Positions 17,030-25,478 of a stretch of 64,000 bases of DNA are shown piece after piece. The notes below the pieces were generated by a model. The model searched no databases. It saw only the letters and a program-made list of their open reading frames with translations, and was not told the DNA's origin. This DNA comes from CAWEQW01 sp963811365 (GTDB lineage Bacteria; Actinomycetota; Actinomycetes; Propionibacteriales; Nocardioidaceae), in assembly GCA_963811365.1 (NCBI GenBank), contig CAWEQW010000004.1, forward strand, positions 90,335 to 154,334, given 5' to 3'. Position 1 is the stretch's first letter. Each line of letters starts with the position of its first letter. Made by a program: the position numbers and the translations under genes.

Positions 17030-17446
17030 GCAGCACCGTGCCCGACCGCCGCCCGAGGGTCGCGTCCCCCAGGTCGTCTTCGCCTGCGTCCGCAACGGCG
17101 GCCGCTCGGTGATCAGCCGGGTGCTCGCCGAGCACTACGCGGGCGGCCGCGTCGTCGCGCTGTCCGCCGGCACCCAGCCGGGCGAGCACATCCACCCGGA
17201 GGTCGTCGACGTGCTCGAGCGGCTCGGGCCTCGACACCTCCGCGCGAGCACCCGAAGCTGCTCACCCGCGAGACGGTCGCGGCCAGCGACCTCGCCATCA
17301 CCCTCGGCTGCGGCGAGGAGTGCCCCTACGTCCCCGGGGTGCGGTACGTCGACTGGCCGGTCGACGACCCCGGCGGGCAGGACGAGGCCACCGTGCGGAG
17401 GATCGTCGCCGACCTCGACGCCCGGGTCCGGGGGCTGCTCGTCTAG
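17026..17446 (+). pseudogene. arsC: Arsenate reductase / low-molecular-weight phosphatase-like protein, frameshifted
   Basis: GTG 17026 overlaps the acr3 stop. After a shift near 17060 the frame reads VVFACVRNGGRSVISRVLAE (P-loop CxxNGGRS of ArsC/LMW-PTPase), ALSAGTQPGEHIHPEV, then a shift near 17230, HPKLLTRETVAASDLAITLG, CGEECPYVPGVRYVDWPVDD and a stop at 17446. This is the thioredoxin/mycothiol-type arsenate reductase fold that reduces As(V) for export. At least two indels disrupt it. It closes the arsR-acr3-arsC unit. Confidence 0.75.
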
Positions 17447-17531
17447 CTGGTTCCGGACCTCGACCTGCCGCCGTCGGTGGTCGCCCCCGCCTGACCCGAC
17501 GGCCGCGGTCTCCGGGTGGGCGGGACCGGGC

Positions 17532-18546
17532 TCAGCGGCGGGGGTCGACGTGCACCTTGGGACCTCCGCCCGCGTCCGGTGGACGGGCCCCGGCCAGCAC
17601 CGCGCCGACCGCGTCGAGCCCGACCGTGCCGGCGACCAGCGGCCGGGGGTCGACGTCGCCACCGGCGTAGTGCTCGATCGTGCCGGCGAGGCCGGGCGAT
17701 GCGCTGAGCACGCCGACGGCGGTGACGTCCTTCAGCGCGAGCAGCCGGGTGTCGACGCGGCTCGGGGTGCCCGCCAGCCCGACGTACACGACCCGGCGCC
17801 CCGGCTCCACGAGCTCCAGCGCCAGCGCCGGCAGGGCGGGGTCGTTGGACGCCTCGATGACGGCGTCGAAGGTCAGGGCGGGGAGGGTGTCGGCGCTCCA
17901 CACGCCGTCGAACCCGAGGGACCGGGCGAAGGCGAGGGACCGCGGGGAGCGACCCAGGAGGTGCACCTGCGCGCCGGCCGCTCGCGCGAACATCGCGACC
18001 AGGAGGCCCGATCGTGCCGGGACCCATGACCAGCACCCGGTCCCCGGTCCGCAGGTCCGCACCCTGCACCGCGCGCAGTGCGTTGCCACCGGGCTCGACG
18101 AGGGCGCCCATCGCGTCGTCGACAGAGTCGGGCAGGGCATGCAGCGCGGTCACCGGTACGACGAGCTGCTCGGCGAGCGCGCCCGGCCACCCGCCGCGGA
18201 TGCCGATCTCGTAGCGGTCGGCGCAGACGTGCTGGCGCCCGCTCCGGCACCTGCGGCACCGGCCGCAGCCGAGCATGGTGTCGCCGGTGACGCGACGCCC
18301 GAGCCAGGCCGCGTCCACCCCGACACCAGCCGCGGCGACGGTGCCCGACCACTCGTGCCCCAGCCGCATCGGGAAGTGGGCGTGGCCGTCCTCGAGGTAC
18401 TGCATCTCCCCGGTGAAGAACTCGACGTCGGTGCCGCACACGCCGACCCGCGTCACGTCGACGACCACCTGGCCCGGGCCGGCAGCCGGAGCGTCGACCT
18501 CCTGGACCGCCGCCTCGTACGGGGCGGTGACGACGAACGCGCGCAT
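17532..18546 (-). pseudogene. Zinc-dependent alcohol/polyol dehydrogenase family, one frameshift
   Basis: MRAFVVTAPYEAAVQEVDAP begins a medium-chain dehydrogenase: catalytic Cys and His in VGVCGTDVEFF and MRLGHEWSGTV, structural-zinc cysteines in LGCGRCRRCRSGRQHVC, and DRVLVMGPGTIG. At about 18010 one extra G in ATCGGGCCTCCTG shifts the frame; LLVAMFARAAGAQVHLLGRS (Rossmann fold) continues in the next frame to the stop at 17532. Intact it would be about 337 residues. It follows the lactonase gene by 23 nt and probably acts with it in sugar-acid or polyol oxidation. Confidence 0.82.
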
Positions 18547-18569
18547 GGTCCTGGCCTCGGAGTGAGCCG

Positions 18570-19460
18570 TCAGGCCCTCGGTGCCCGAGCCCACGCGGTG
18601 GCCGGCAGACCGGGGACGCCGACCTTCGCGGTGAACAGCCGGCCCGAGTCCGGGAAGGCGCGACGCTGCTCATCGGTGAGCTCGTCGGTGGCCGTGGTGA
18701 CGACGAGCAGCTCCAGGTCCTCGCCGGCGAAGGCGACGCTGGAGGTGTGCGGCGCCGCGACCTCGACGCGACCGACGACGTCGCCCCGGGGGCTGTAGCG
18801 CCGTACCTCTCCGGCGCCCCACAGCGCCACCCACAGGTGGTCCTCGGCGTCGACGCAGATGCCGTCGGGCATGCCGTCGCCCATCTCCAGATGCACCCGC
18901 CGAGGACCGACGAGGCCGGTCGCCACGTCGTACTCGCGGGAGAAGACCACGTGGCGTGTCGTGTCCACGCTGAACATCGTCCGACTGTCGACCGACCATG
19001 CGAGGCCGTTGGACAGCGTGAGGTCGTCGTCGAGCACGGTGACCCGCCCGTCCTCGACGCGGACCAGGGTCTCCTCCTGCGACGGGTCCTCGCCGAGGGT
19101 CATCGACCCGACGAGGAACCGGCCCGCGGGGTCGACCTTGCCGTCGTTGAGCCGGCGGCGGGAGCCTTCGGGCAGCAGCCGGACGCCCTGCGTGCGCCGG
19201 CCGTCGGCTTCGACGCTCACGAGTCGGTCGTGGGCGGCGACCAGGAGGGCACCGTCGGCGGCCGCGACGACCGCACCGACCGTGGAGTCGAACTCCAGCC
19301 GCTGCCGGACGTCGACGGTGGCGCCGTCGAGCGCGCCGACGAGCACCGCGCCGGCCTGGATGTCGACCCAGAGCAGCCGCGAGCGCGGCGCGTCCCACAA
19401 CGGTCCCTCGGCCAGCACGAACGCCTCACGCGTCGCCGGCGCGGCCGCCCAGGTCTCCAT
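18570..19460 (-). CDS. SMP-30/gluconolactonase/LRE family protein
   Basis: 296 residues, six-bladed propeller type. Metal-ligand motifs: LAEGPLWDAPRSRLLWVDI (Glu), RLNDGKVDPAGRFLVGSM (Asn-Asp), DDLTLSNGLAWSVD (Asn) and GMPDGICVDAEDHLWVALW (Asp). The family hydrolyses sugar lactones with a divalent metal. ATG 19460 has GAGGAGG 6 nt upstream. It is the first gene of an operon with the downstream dehydrogenase, a common aldose oxidation pairing (dehydrogenase makes the lactone, lactonase opens it). Confidence 0.87.
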   Translation of the reverse strand: METWAAAPATREAFVLAEGPLWDAPRSRLLWVDIQAGAVLVGALDGATVDVRQRLEFDSTVGAVVAAADGALLVAAHDRLVSVEADGRRTQGVRLLPEGSRRRLNDGKVDPAGRFLVGSMTLGEDPSQEETLVRVEDGRVTVLDDDLTLSNGLAWSVDSRTMFSVDTTRHVVFSREYDVATGLVGPRRVHLEMGDGMPDGICVDAEDHLWVALWGAGEVRRYSPRGDVVGRVEVAAPHTSSVAFAGEDLELLVVTTATDELTDEQRRAFPDSGRLFTAKVGVPGLPATAWARAPRA

Positions 19461-19597
19461 CACACCCTCCTCGTCGTCGGACAGGTACCGATTGGACCAC
19501 GTCGCGAGACGTCGCTTCGAGAACGGCCCGCGGCCGCGCTGAGCCGCCTGTCCCCGCAGGGTCGAGACGCCGCGGTCCCCGGGTCGCCCGACCGGCG

Positions 19598-21067
19598 TCA
19601 GATGGTCGGGCAGGTGGTCAGCACCACCCACGCCGCCCCGTCGCCGCCGCGCTCTCCGCCCACGCGCCGGTAGCCGTCCCGGTAGCGAACCGACGGCAGC
19701 AGCGGGCGCGGCACCAGCATCGTCCCTGTCCGCCCACGACCGGCGACGGCGAGGGTGGCCAGGCTGACCCGCAGCTGCCAGGCCAGCAACGGCAGCTGGA
19801 ACGGGGTGGTGCTCACCGGGCCGCACCGCAGCAGCCCGGCCCGGCCACCGGCCATGGCGACGGTCTTCGGCAGTCCGTCCTGCCACGACTCGGCCTGGCG
19901 TCCGCCGACGACGCTGCCGTGCAGCTGGCCGGCCGTCCAGACGACCCTCGGCGCCACGGCGAGCACCAGTCCCCCGGCGAGGCAGGCGGCGACGACGAGC
20001 CCCCGCCTTCCCGCGAACCGCCTCCGAACCGCGTGCAGGACGTCCGCGACGCCGACCCCGGCCACGACGCAGGCCAGGCCGACGGCCGGCATCAAGTAGC
20101 GCGGAGCACCGGTCGCGAGCCGTCCCTGCGCCAGGACGGCGTCGACCGCCAGCCACCCCAGCGCCGCCAGGCCGATCAGCCAGGTCGGGCGGCGGTCGCC
20201 ACGCTGCCACGAGAGCAGCGCCACGGCGAGCCCGACCAGGAACAGCACGACCACCGGCCCGGACATGAGCGGCCAGGTCTCCCGGACGGTCGCGAGCCCC
20301 GGGTAGCGGCTGAGCAGCGGGCCGCCCTGGCTCTGGTGGGTGGCCGCGTCGGCCGACCGGGAGAGCCGGCCCGCACCGAACCAGTCCAGGGCGAACCACA
20401 CTGCCGGGACCGCGACCCCGAGCAGACCTGCCAGGACGGTCGCCGAGAGCGTCCGCAGCCTGCGCCGCCTCGTCCCGCCGTGCAGCGCCAGCCACAGGGC
20501 GTAGCCGAGCACCGCCGGCCAGACCTCGGGTCGGAGCAGCCCGGCCACCACCAGCCAGACGAGCGCCGTGCGGCGGTGGGACCGGACGTGACAGTCGACG
20601 GCGGCGAGCACCGCTGCGGTCGTCCAGGGCTCCGACATGCCGTTGACGAAGAGCCGGCCGAGGAGCTCGCCGGCCAGCGCGAGGAAGACTGCGGCCACGC
20701 TCCCCGCCAGGGCACCGCCGAGCAGCCGACCCAGGCGGAAGGCGACACCGAAGGCGAGGAAGGTGCCGGCCCGCGCCACCAGCAGCCACAGGACCGGTGC
20801 GGCAGCGCCTGCGGGCGCGAGCAGGGCGTCGACGAACATCGGGAGCGGCTTCACCGCCGTGGCTGCGTCCCGGGTGTCCAGACCGAGGTGCGCGATCTCC
20901 CTGCCCCAGACCAGCCACGACCAGGCGTCGTAGGCGACGCTGTGCGGCAGCAGCACCAGGGTCGCGCCGGCCAGGACGAACGACCCGGTCACGAGAAGCA
21001 CCCAGTCCCTGGCGCCACCGACCCGTGGGTCGGCCGGTCGGTCCGGCTCACTCGATGGTGACGTCAT
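19598..21067 (-). CDS. Multi-pass membrane protein, GT-C/mannosyltransferase-like
   Basis: 489 residues with about ten to twelve hydrophobic segments. The N-terminal extracytoplasmic loop YDAWSWLVWGREIAHLGLDT with an Asp-containing motif and the later LVNGMSEPWTTAAVLAAVDC-like loop resemble GT-C glycosyltransferases that use polyprenyl-phosphate sugars, but no diagnostic motif proves it. The C-terminus (GAAWVVLTTCPTI) is a small soluble part. ATG 21067 chosen; a longer frame upstream has no coding look. Function: uncertain, probably cell-envelope glycosylation. Confidence 0.65.
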   Translation of the reverse strand: MTSPSSEPDRPADPRVGGARDWVLLVTGSFVLAGATLVLLPHSVAYDAWSWLVWGREIAHLGLDTRDAATAVKPLPMFVDALLAPAGAAAPVLWLLVARAGTFLAFGVAFRLGRLLGGALAGSVAAVFLALAGELLGRLFVNGMSEPWTTAAVLAAVDCHVRSHRRTALVWLVVAGLLRPEVWPAVLGYALWLALHGGTRRRRLRTLSATVLAGLLGVAVPAVWFALDWFGAGRLSRSADAATHQSQGGPLLSRYPGLATVRETWPLMSGPVVVLFLVGLAVALLSWQRGDRRPTWLIGLAALGWLAVDAVLAQGRLATGAPRYLMPAVGLACVVAGVGVADVLHAVRRRFAGRRGLVVAACLAGGLVLAVAPRVVWTAGQLHGSVVGGRQAESWQDGLPKTVAMAGGRAGLLRCGPVSTTPFQLPLLAWQLRVSLATLAVAGRGRTGTMLVPRPLLPSVRYRDGYRRVGGERGGDGAAWVVLTTCPTI

Positions 21068-21211
21068 CTGACCCTTGTGGCCGATCCTCGTGGTGGGAGC
21101 GATCGTAGCTCCGCGCAGGCGTCGTTCGCGGCGTACGGCGACGGGGTGTTCCCCGCCCGATATAGGTTGTCTATCGCGCTTCTGGGGAATACCGCCGCGC
21201 GGCTGCGGACA

Positions 21212-21549
21212 GTGATCCGGTTCGCGACCCTGGTCGCGGTCGGCTTCGCGTCGACCTTCTCCGCCCTGGCCTCTCACCTCGGGATCGCCGACCCGGTCCC
21301 GCGCAGCGGCGCGACGCTGGCCAGGCCGGGCGAGAGGTGCCGGCCGAGCCGACCACCTGGCACGCCCGCTACCGCGCGGAGTTCCCCGGGTGCGTGCGGC
21401 GCTTCCGGGATCCTCACCAGGTTCGGGCCGACCTGCTCGTGGTCACCGGTGACGCCGCGGTGCAGCCGGCTGTCTTCGACCTGGCCTGGCGGCTCGACCA
21501 CGACCACCGGCGCGGCAACGACGTGTGGGTGGTCGGGTCCTGCCGCTGA
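21212..21549 (+). pseudogene. Short secreted or membrane-anchored hypothetical protein, one frameshift
   Basis: GTG 21212 gives VIRFATLVAVGFASTFSALA, a signal/anchor, then LGIADPVPRSGATLARPG. One extra base in GGCGAGAGGTG near 21332 shifts to the frame EVPAEPTTWHARYRAEF, VRADLLVVTGDAAVQPAVFD, LAWRLDHDHRRGNDVWVVGS and stop. Both parts show high G/C third positions. No family recognised. The start is uncertain; a TTG/GTG further upstream is possible. Confidence 0.45.
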
Positions 21550-21776
21550 ACCCTCGAGGGCGTCATCGTGACGGGGTCTCGAGAGACTTCACCCGAACGG
21601 CGGCTGCCGGGTCCTGCCCTTGGGCGAGGCCTCGGCCTGATGCGCCGCCGAGGACTGCAGTCCCGCTCGAACGGCTGAAGCCGGGCGAGCACGTGCGCCG
21701 GCACCGCTACAGCGGCACCGATGCCCGGTCCGCCGACAGCTGCGGGCCCGGTGCGTCACGCACGAGCGGCCGGGGC

Positions 21777-21817
21777 GTGCTCGTGGGTGCGTCCATGTCC
21801 AACGCACCCACGAGCAC
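21777..21817. terminator. Perfect 16-bp hairpin (possible bidirectional terminator)
   Basis: GTGCTCGTGGGTGCGT is followed after 9 nt by its exact reverse complement. It lies between the 21.5 kb gene and the 3' end of the tRNA-Ser gene. There is no run of T, as usual for actinobacterial terminators. Confidence 0.5.
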
Positions 21818-21878
21818 ACCGAGATCGAGGACATCTCCATGCCTCGACCCGGATCCGTCTGGGCGGATCGCTCACGGT

Positions 21879-21968
21879 TGGCGGTGGCGGTGGGATTTGA
21901 ACCCACGGAGGGCTTGAACCCTCACACGCTTTCGAGGCGTGCTCCTTAGGCCGCTCGGACACGCCACC
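21879..21968 (-). tRNA. serU-like: tRNA-Ser (anticodon CGA)
   Basis: Minus strand: acceptor GGTGGCG pairs with CGCCACC, discriminator G and an encoded CCA (21879-21881). The anticodon loop is CTCGAAA in GCACGCCTCGAAAGCGTG, a long class II variable arm follows (GTGAGGGTTCAAGCCCTC), and the T arm is GTGGGTTCAAATCCCAC. All features of tRNA-Ser(CGA) are intact. Confidence 0.95.
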
Positions 21969-22013
21969 GCCGACGAGGGTACTGGACCGCCTCCGGGCCG
22001 AGATCGGGCCGGG

Positions 22014-22478
22014 TCACCGGTGCGAGGGCGAAGAACTCGCGCAGCAGGGCCGACGCACTCGGCCTCGAGGACCCCGCCGACCACCTCGGGCCGGTGGTTC
22101 AGCCGACGGTCGCGCACGACGTCCCACAGCGAGCCGACCGCGCCCGCCTTCTGGTCGCACGGCCCCGAACACCAGGCGGTCGACGCGCGCCAGCACCAGC
22201 GCGCCGGCGCACATCGTGCACGGCTCGAGCGTGACCACCAGGGTGCAGCCGTCGAGCCGCCAGCCACCGCGTCGCCGCGCCGCCGCGCGCAGCGCCACCA
22301 CCTCGGCGTGCGCGGTGGGGTCGGCGTCGGCCTCGCGCGCGTTGCGTCCGCGGCCGACCACGGAGCCGGCCCCGTCCAGGACGACCGCGCCGATGGGCAC
22401 GTCACCCGTGCCCGGCGCAGCGCGCGCCTCGTCGAGGGCCAGCCGCATGGCGTCGGCCCAGCCGTCGTACCGGTCCAT
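22014..22478 (-). pseudogene. tadA: tRNA adenosine(34) deaminase, frameshifted
   Basis: MDRYDGWADAMRLALDEARA begins a zinc deaminase with HAEVVAL (His57, Glu59) and LEPCTMCAGALV (Cys87, Cys90). After RLVFGA the frame is lost near 22160; AGAVGSLWDVVRDRRLNHRP and EVVGGVLEAEC continue in another frame, and REFFALAP requires one more shift near 22055. TadA makes inosine at position 34 of tRNA-Arg(ACG) and is essential in most bacteria, so these indels are probably sequencing errors. The ATG shares one base with the stop of its partner gene. The true C-terminus is uncertain and may approach the tRNA gene. Confidence 0.82.
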
Positions 22479-22978
22479 CAGGGGGCCGCGACCCCGAGCA
22501 CCTCGCCGTACAGGGCGCCGAAGCCGAGCCGGGCGGCGATGTCGCCGAGCATCTCGTCGGGGAAGAGGTCCTCGTCGTCGTCGAGGAGCGCACCCATGTC
22601 CATGGCGCCCATGCCGAGGTCCGCGACGATGCCCAGGTCGCCCGCGGGCGCCGGCTCGTCCTCGTCGTCGGGCAGCGGCAGCTCGAGCGCGTCCACGGCC
22701 GAACGGGCGACCGGCCAGTCGGTCGCCGCGGTCACGTCGGACAGCAGCACCCGGGTCTGTGCGCCGAGCACCCGCACGAGCAGGAAGAAGTCCTCGTCGA
22801 CCGACACCATGCCGAGGGCTCCCGCGTCGCCGGGCCAGCGGCGGAGCTCGGCGGCCAGCACCTCGACGTCGACGGCCCGGTCCTCCGCCAGCTCGGCGAG
22901 CTGCCAGACGCCCTCCTCGCGGTAGGCCACCAGGGCGAAGTCGACCGCATCGGCCGTGGCTCCCGCGTCCACCGACAT
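22478..22978 (-). CDS. tRNA adenosine deaminase-associated protein
   Basis: 166 residues, acidic, starting MSVDAGATADAVDFALVAYR and including GALGMVSVDEDFFLLVRVLG and VLLSDVTAATDWPVARSAVD, ending in Asp/Glu-rich linkers and GDIAARLGFGALYGEVLGVA. This small actinobacterial protein is known only by its constant position upstream of tadA; its function is unknown. The TGATG overlap with tadA supports translational coupling. Confidence 0.85.
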   Translation of the reverse strand: MSVDAGATADAVDFALVAYREEGVWQLAELAEDRAVDVEVLAAELRRWPGDAGALGMVSVDEDFFLLVRVLGAQTRVLLSDVTAATDWPVARSAVDALELPLPDDEDEPAPAGDLGIVADLGMGAMDMGALLDDDEDLFPDEMLGDIAARLGFGALYGEVLGVAAP

Positions 22979-23054
22979 GCGCTCCTCCTCGGGCGAGACG
23001 TCCTCGTCGAGGATGACAGAGTGCCCGGCCTCGCACCAGAGACGAACGATCCCC

Positions 23055-23060
23055 TAGGTT
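23055..23060 (+). promoter_or_regulatory. -10 box for leaderless upp transcript
   Basis: TAGGTT, 6 nt before ATG 23067. Confidence 0.45.
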
Positions 23061-23066
23061 GTCGGC

Positions 23067-23708
23067 ATGCGGATCCACGTCGCCGACCACCCGCTGGTCG
23101 CGCACAAGCTCACCGCTCTGCGCGACGAACGCACCGAGTCCCCGACGTTCCGGCGGCTCGCCGACGAGCTGGTGACGCTGCTCGCCTACGAGGCCACCCG
23201 GGACGTCCGCGTCGAGCCGGTCACCGTCCGGACCCCGGTCGCGCAGGCGCGCGGCACCCACCTGGCGCTGCCGAAGCCGCTCGTCGTGCCCATCCTGCGC
23301 GCCGGGCTCGGCATGCTCGACGGGATGATGCGGCTGCTGCCCACGGCCGAGGTGGGCTTCCTCGGCATGGTGCGCAACGAGGAGACGCTGCAGGCCTCGA
23401 CGTACGCCGAACGGCTCCCCGACGACCTCTCCGGGCGCCAGTGCTACGTGCTCGACCCGATGCTCGCGACCGGCGGCACCCTCGCCGCGGCGATCCGGTT
23501 CCTCGTGGACCGCGGCGCCGACCACATCACCGCGATCTGCCTGCTCACCGCCCCCGAGGGGTGCGACAACGTGGAGAAGGGGCTGGCCGGCCTCGACATC
23601 CCGGTCAGCATCGTCACGGCCGGCATGGACGAGCGGCTGAACGAGAAGGGCTACATCGTGCCCGGCCTCGGGGACGCCGGCGACCGGCTGTACGGCATCG
23701 TCCGCTGA
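23067..23708 (+). CDS. upp: Uracil phosphoribosyltransferase
   Basis: 213 residues, the usual family length. PRPP-binding loop YVLDPMLATGGTLAAAI, uracil-site region near the C-terminus YIVPGLGDAGDRLYGIV, and the family stretch PILRAGLGMLDGMMRLLPTA with VGFLGMVRNEETLQ. It salvages uracil with PRPP to UMP in the cytoplasm. Single gene, leaderless by its -10 box position. Confidence 0.95.
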   Translation: MRIHVADHPLVAHKLTALRDERTESPTFRRLADELVTLLAYEATRDVRVEPVTVRTPVAQARGTHLALPKPLVVPILRAGLGMLDGMMRLLPTAEVGFLGMVRNEETLQASTYAERLPDDLSGRQCYVLDPMLATGGTLAAAIRFLVDRGADHITAICLLTAPEGCDNVEKGLAGLDIPVSIVTAGMDERLNEKGYIVPGLGDAGDRLYGIVR

Positions 23709-23775
23709 CCTCCGACGCACCTCGCCCGCGGTCACCGCGCGGGAGAGCCCGGCGGGACCGCGGACGGAGCGGGGG

Positions 23776-25158
23776 TCAGAGGGTCTTCACGGCGCTGAGC
23801 AGCTTGCCGAGCGAGTCCTTCGCGTCCCCGAACAGCAGGGTCGTCTTGGGGTCGAAGAGCAGCTCGTTCTCGATGCCCGCGAAGCCCGGCCGCATCGACC
23901 GCTTCATGAACACGATCTGCTGCGCCTCGTCGGCGTTCAGGATCGGCATGCCGTAGATCGGCGCGCCGGGCGTCGTCTTGGCGGCCGGGTTCACGACGTC
24001 GTTCGCGCCGACGACGAGGACGACGTCGGTCTGCTTGAACTCGCCGTTGATGTCGTCCATCTCCTTGAGCTGCTCGTACGGCACCTGCGCCTCGGCGAGC
24101 AGCACGTTCATGTGCCCCGGCATCCGGCCGGCGACCGGGTGGATGGCGTAGTCGACGTGTACTCCGCGGGTCATCAGCACGTCGACGAGCTCGCGCAGGG
24201 TGTGCTGCGCCTGGGCCACCGCGAGGCCGTAGCCCGGCACGATGATCACCTTGTTGGCGTAGCCGAGCAGGATCGCGACGTCCTCGGGTCCGGCCGACCG
24301 CACCGGGCGGGTCGAGGCCTCCCCGGCGCCGAGCGTGGAGCCGCCCTTGAGGGCGCCGAACAGGATGTTGAGCACCGAGCGGCCCATCGCGGCAGCCATC
24401 AGCTTGGTCAGGAACGTGCCGGAGGCACCGACCAGGGTGCCGGCCACGAGCAGGACGGTGTTGCCGAGCACGTAGCCGCTCGCGGCCACCGAGAGGCCGG
24501 TGAACGCGTTCAGCAGCGAGATCACGATCGGCACGTCGGCGCCGCCGACCGGCAGCACCAGCAGCACGCCGAGCAGCAGGCCGACCAGCCCCAGCAGGAC
24601 GCCGATCCACACCGCCGGGCTGGTCACCGTGAGCACCCACAGCACCACCGCCACGAGCATGCTGGCACCGAAGGCGATCGGCAGCCCGGTGAAGATGACC
24701 GGCCGCGAGGTCATCAGCTCCTGGAGCTTGGCGAAGGTGACCAGCGATCCGGCGAACGACACGGTGCCCACCAGGATCGTGAAGCCGGTGGCCACCAGGG
24801 CGAACGACGCGGTGTCCGCGGTGTTGCTGTTGCTGAGCTCGAGCAGCGCCACCAGCGCAGCAGCGCCACCGCCGACGCCGTTGAACAGCGCCACGAGCTG
24901 CGGCATCTGGGTCATCTGCACGCGGCGCGCACCGACGAAGCCGACCACGGCGCCGATGGCGATCGCGACGAGGATCCAGCCGACATGGTGGAGGTCGGCG
25001 TAGAAGAACACGACCACGCAGGCCAGCACCGCGCCGAAGGCGCCGATGAGGTTGCCGCCGCGGGCGGTCCGCGGACCGGAGAGCCCCTTGAGCGCCAGGA
25101 TGAAGCAGATCGCAGAGACCAGGTAGGCGAGCTGGGCCCAGACCGGGGTGCCGTTCAC
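23776..25158 (-). CDS. pntB: NAD(P) transhydrogenase subunit beta
   Basis: 460 residues: eight to nine membrane helices in the first 270 residues (ending FGALKGGSTLGAGEASTRPV) and a C-terminal NADP(H)-binding domain III with IIVPGYGLAVAQAQHTLREL, HPVAGRMPGHMNVLLAEA and VVLVVGANDVVNPAAKT. Couples hydride transfer between NADH and NADP+ to proton entry. Overlaps the upstream pntAB by 4 nt. The three-gene split is typical of actinobacteria. Confidence 0.95.
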   Translation of the reverse strand: MNGTPVWAQLAYLVSAICFILALKGLSGPRTARGGNLIGAFGAVLACVVVFFYADLHHVGWILVAIAIGAVVGFVGARRVQMTQMPQLVALFNGVGGGAAALVALLELSNSNTADTASFALVATGFTILVGTVSFAGSLVTFAKLQELMTSRPVIFTGLPIAFGASMLVAVVLWVLTVTSPAVWIGVLLGLVGLLLGVLLVLPVGGADVPIVISLLNAFTGLSVAASGYVLGNTVLLVAGTLVGASGTFLTKLMAAAMGRSVLNILFGALKGGSTLGAGEASTRPVRSAGPEDVAILLGYANKVIIVPGYGLAVAQAQHTLRELVDVLMTRGVHVDYAIHPVAGRMPGHMNVLLAEAQVPYEQLKEMDDINGEFKQTDVVLVVGANDVVNPAAKTTPGAPIYGMPILNADEAQQIVFMKRSMRPGFAGIENELLFDPKTTLLFGDAKDSLGKLLSAVKTL

Positions 25159-25478
25159 GGGCGGGCTCCGTCCTGCTCGGAGGGCGCGGCCGACTTCGGC
25201 TTCTTCCGCACGAACATCTGCAGCATCCGGTCGGTGACCACGAACCCGCCGACCATGTTGACCGAGGCGAGCACCACCGCGACGAGGCCCACCACCAGCT
25301 CCAGGGTGTTCTCCGCGTAGCCGGTCACCAGGATGGCGCCGAGCAGGATGATGCCGTGGATCGCGTTGGCTCCCGACATCAGCGGGGTGTGCAACGTCGA
25401 GGAGACCTTCGAGATCACCTCGATGCCGACGAACACGCTGAGGACGAAGATCGTCAGCCAGACGACCGCCTCGCTCAT
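25155..25478 (-). CDS. pntAB: NAD(P) transhydrogenase alpha subunit, membrane part
   Basis: 107 residues: four hydrophobic helices (VVWLTIFVLSVFVGIEVISK; ANAIHGIILLGAILVTGYA; VVGLVAVVLASVNMVGGFVV) of the alpha-2 domain and a short charged tail. ATG 25478 has GGAGGC 8 nt upstream. It overlaps pntAA and pntB by 4 nt each, so the three proteins are made from one mRNA. Confidence 0.93.
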   Translation of the reverse strand: MSEAVVWLTIFVLSVFVGIEVISKVSSTLHTPLMSGANAIHGIILLGAILVTGYAENTLELVVGLVAVVLASVNMVGGFVVTDRMLQMFVRKKPKSAAPSEQDGARP

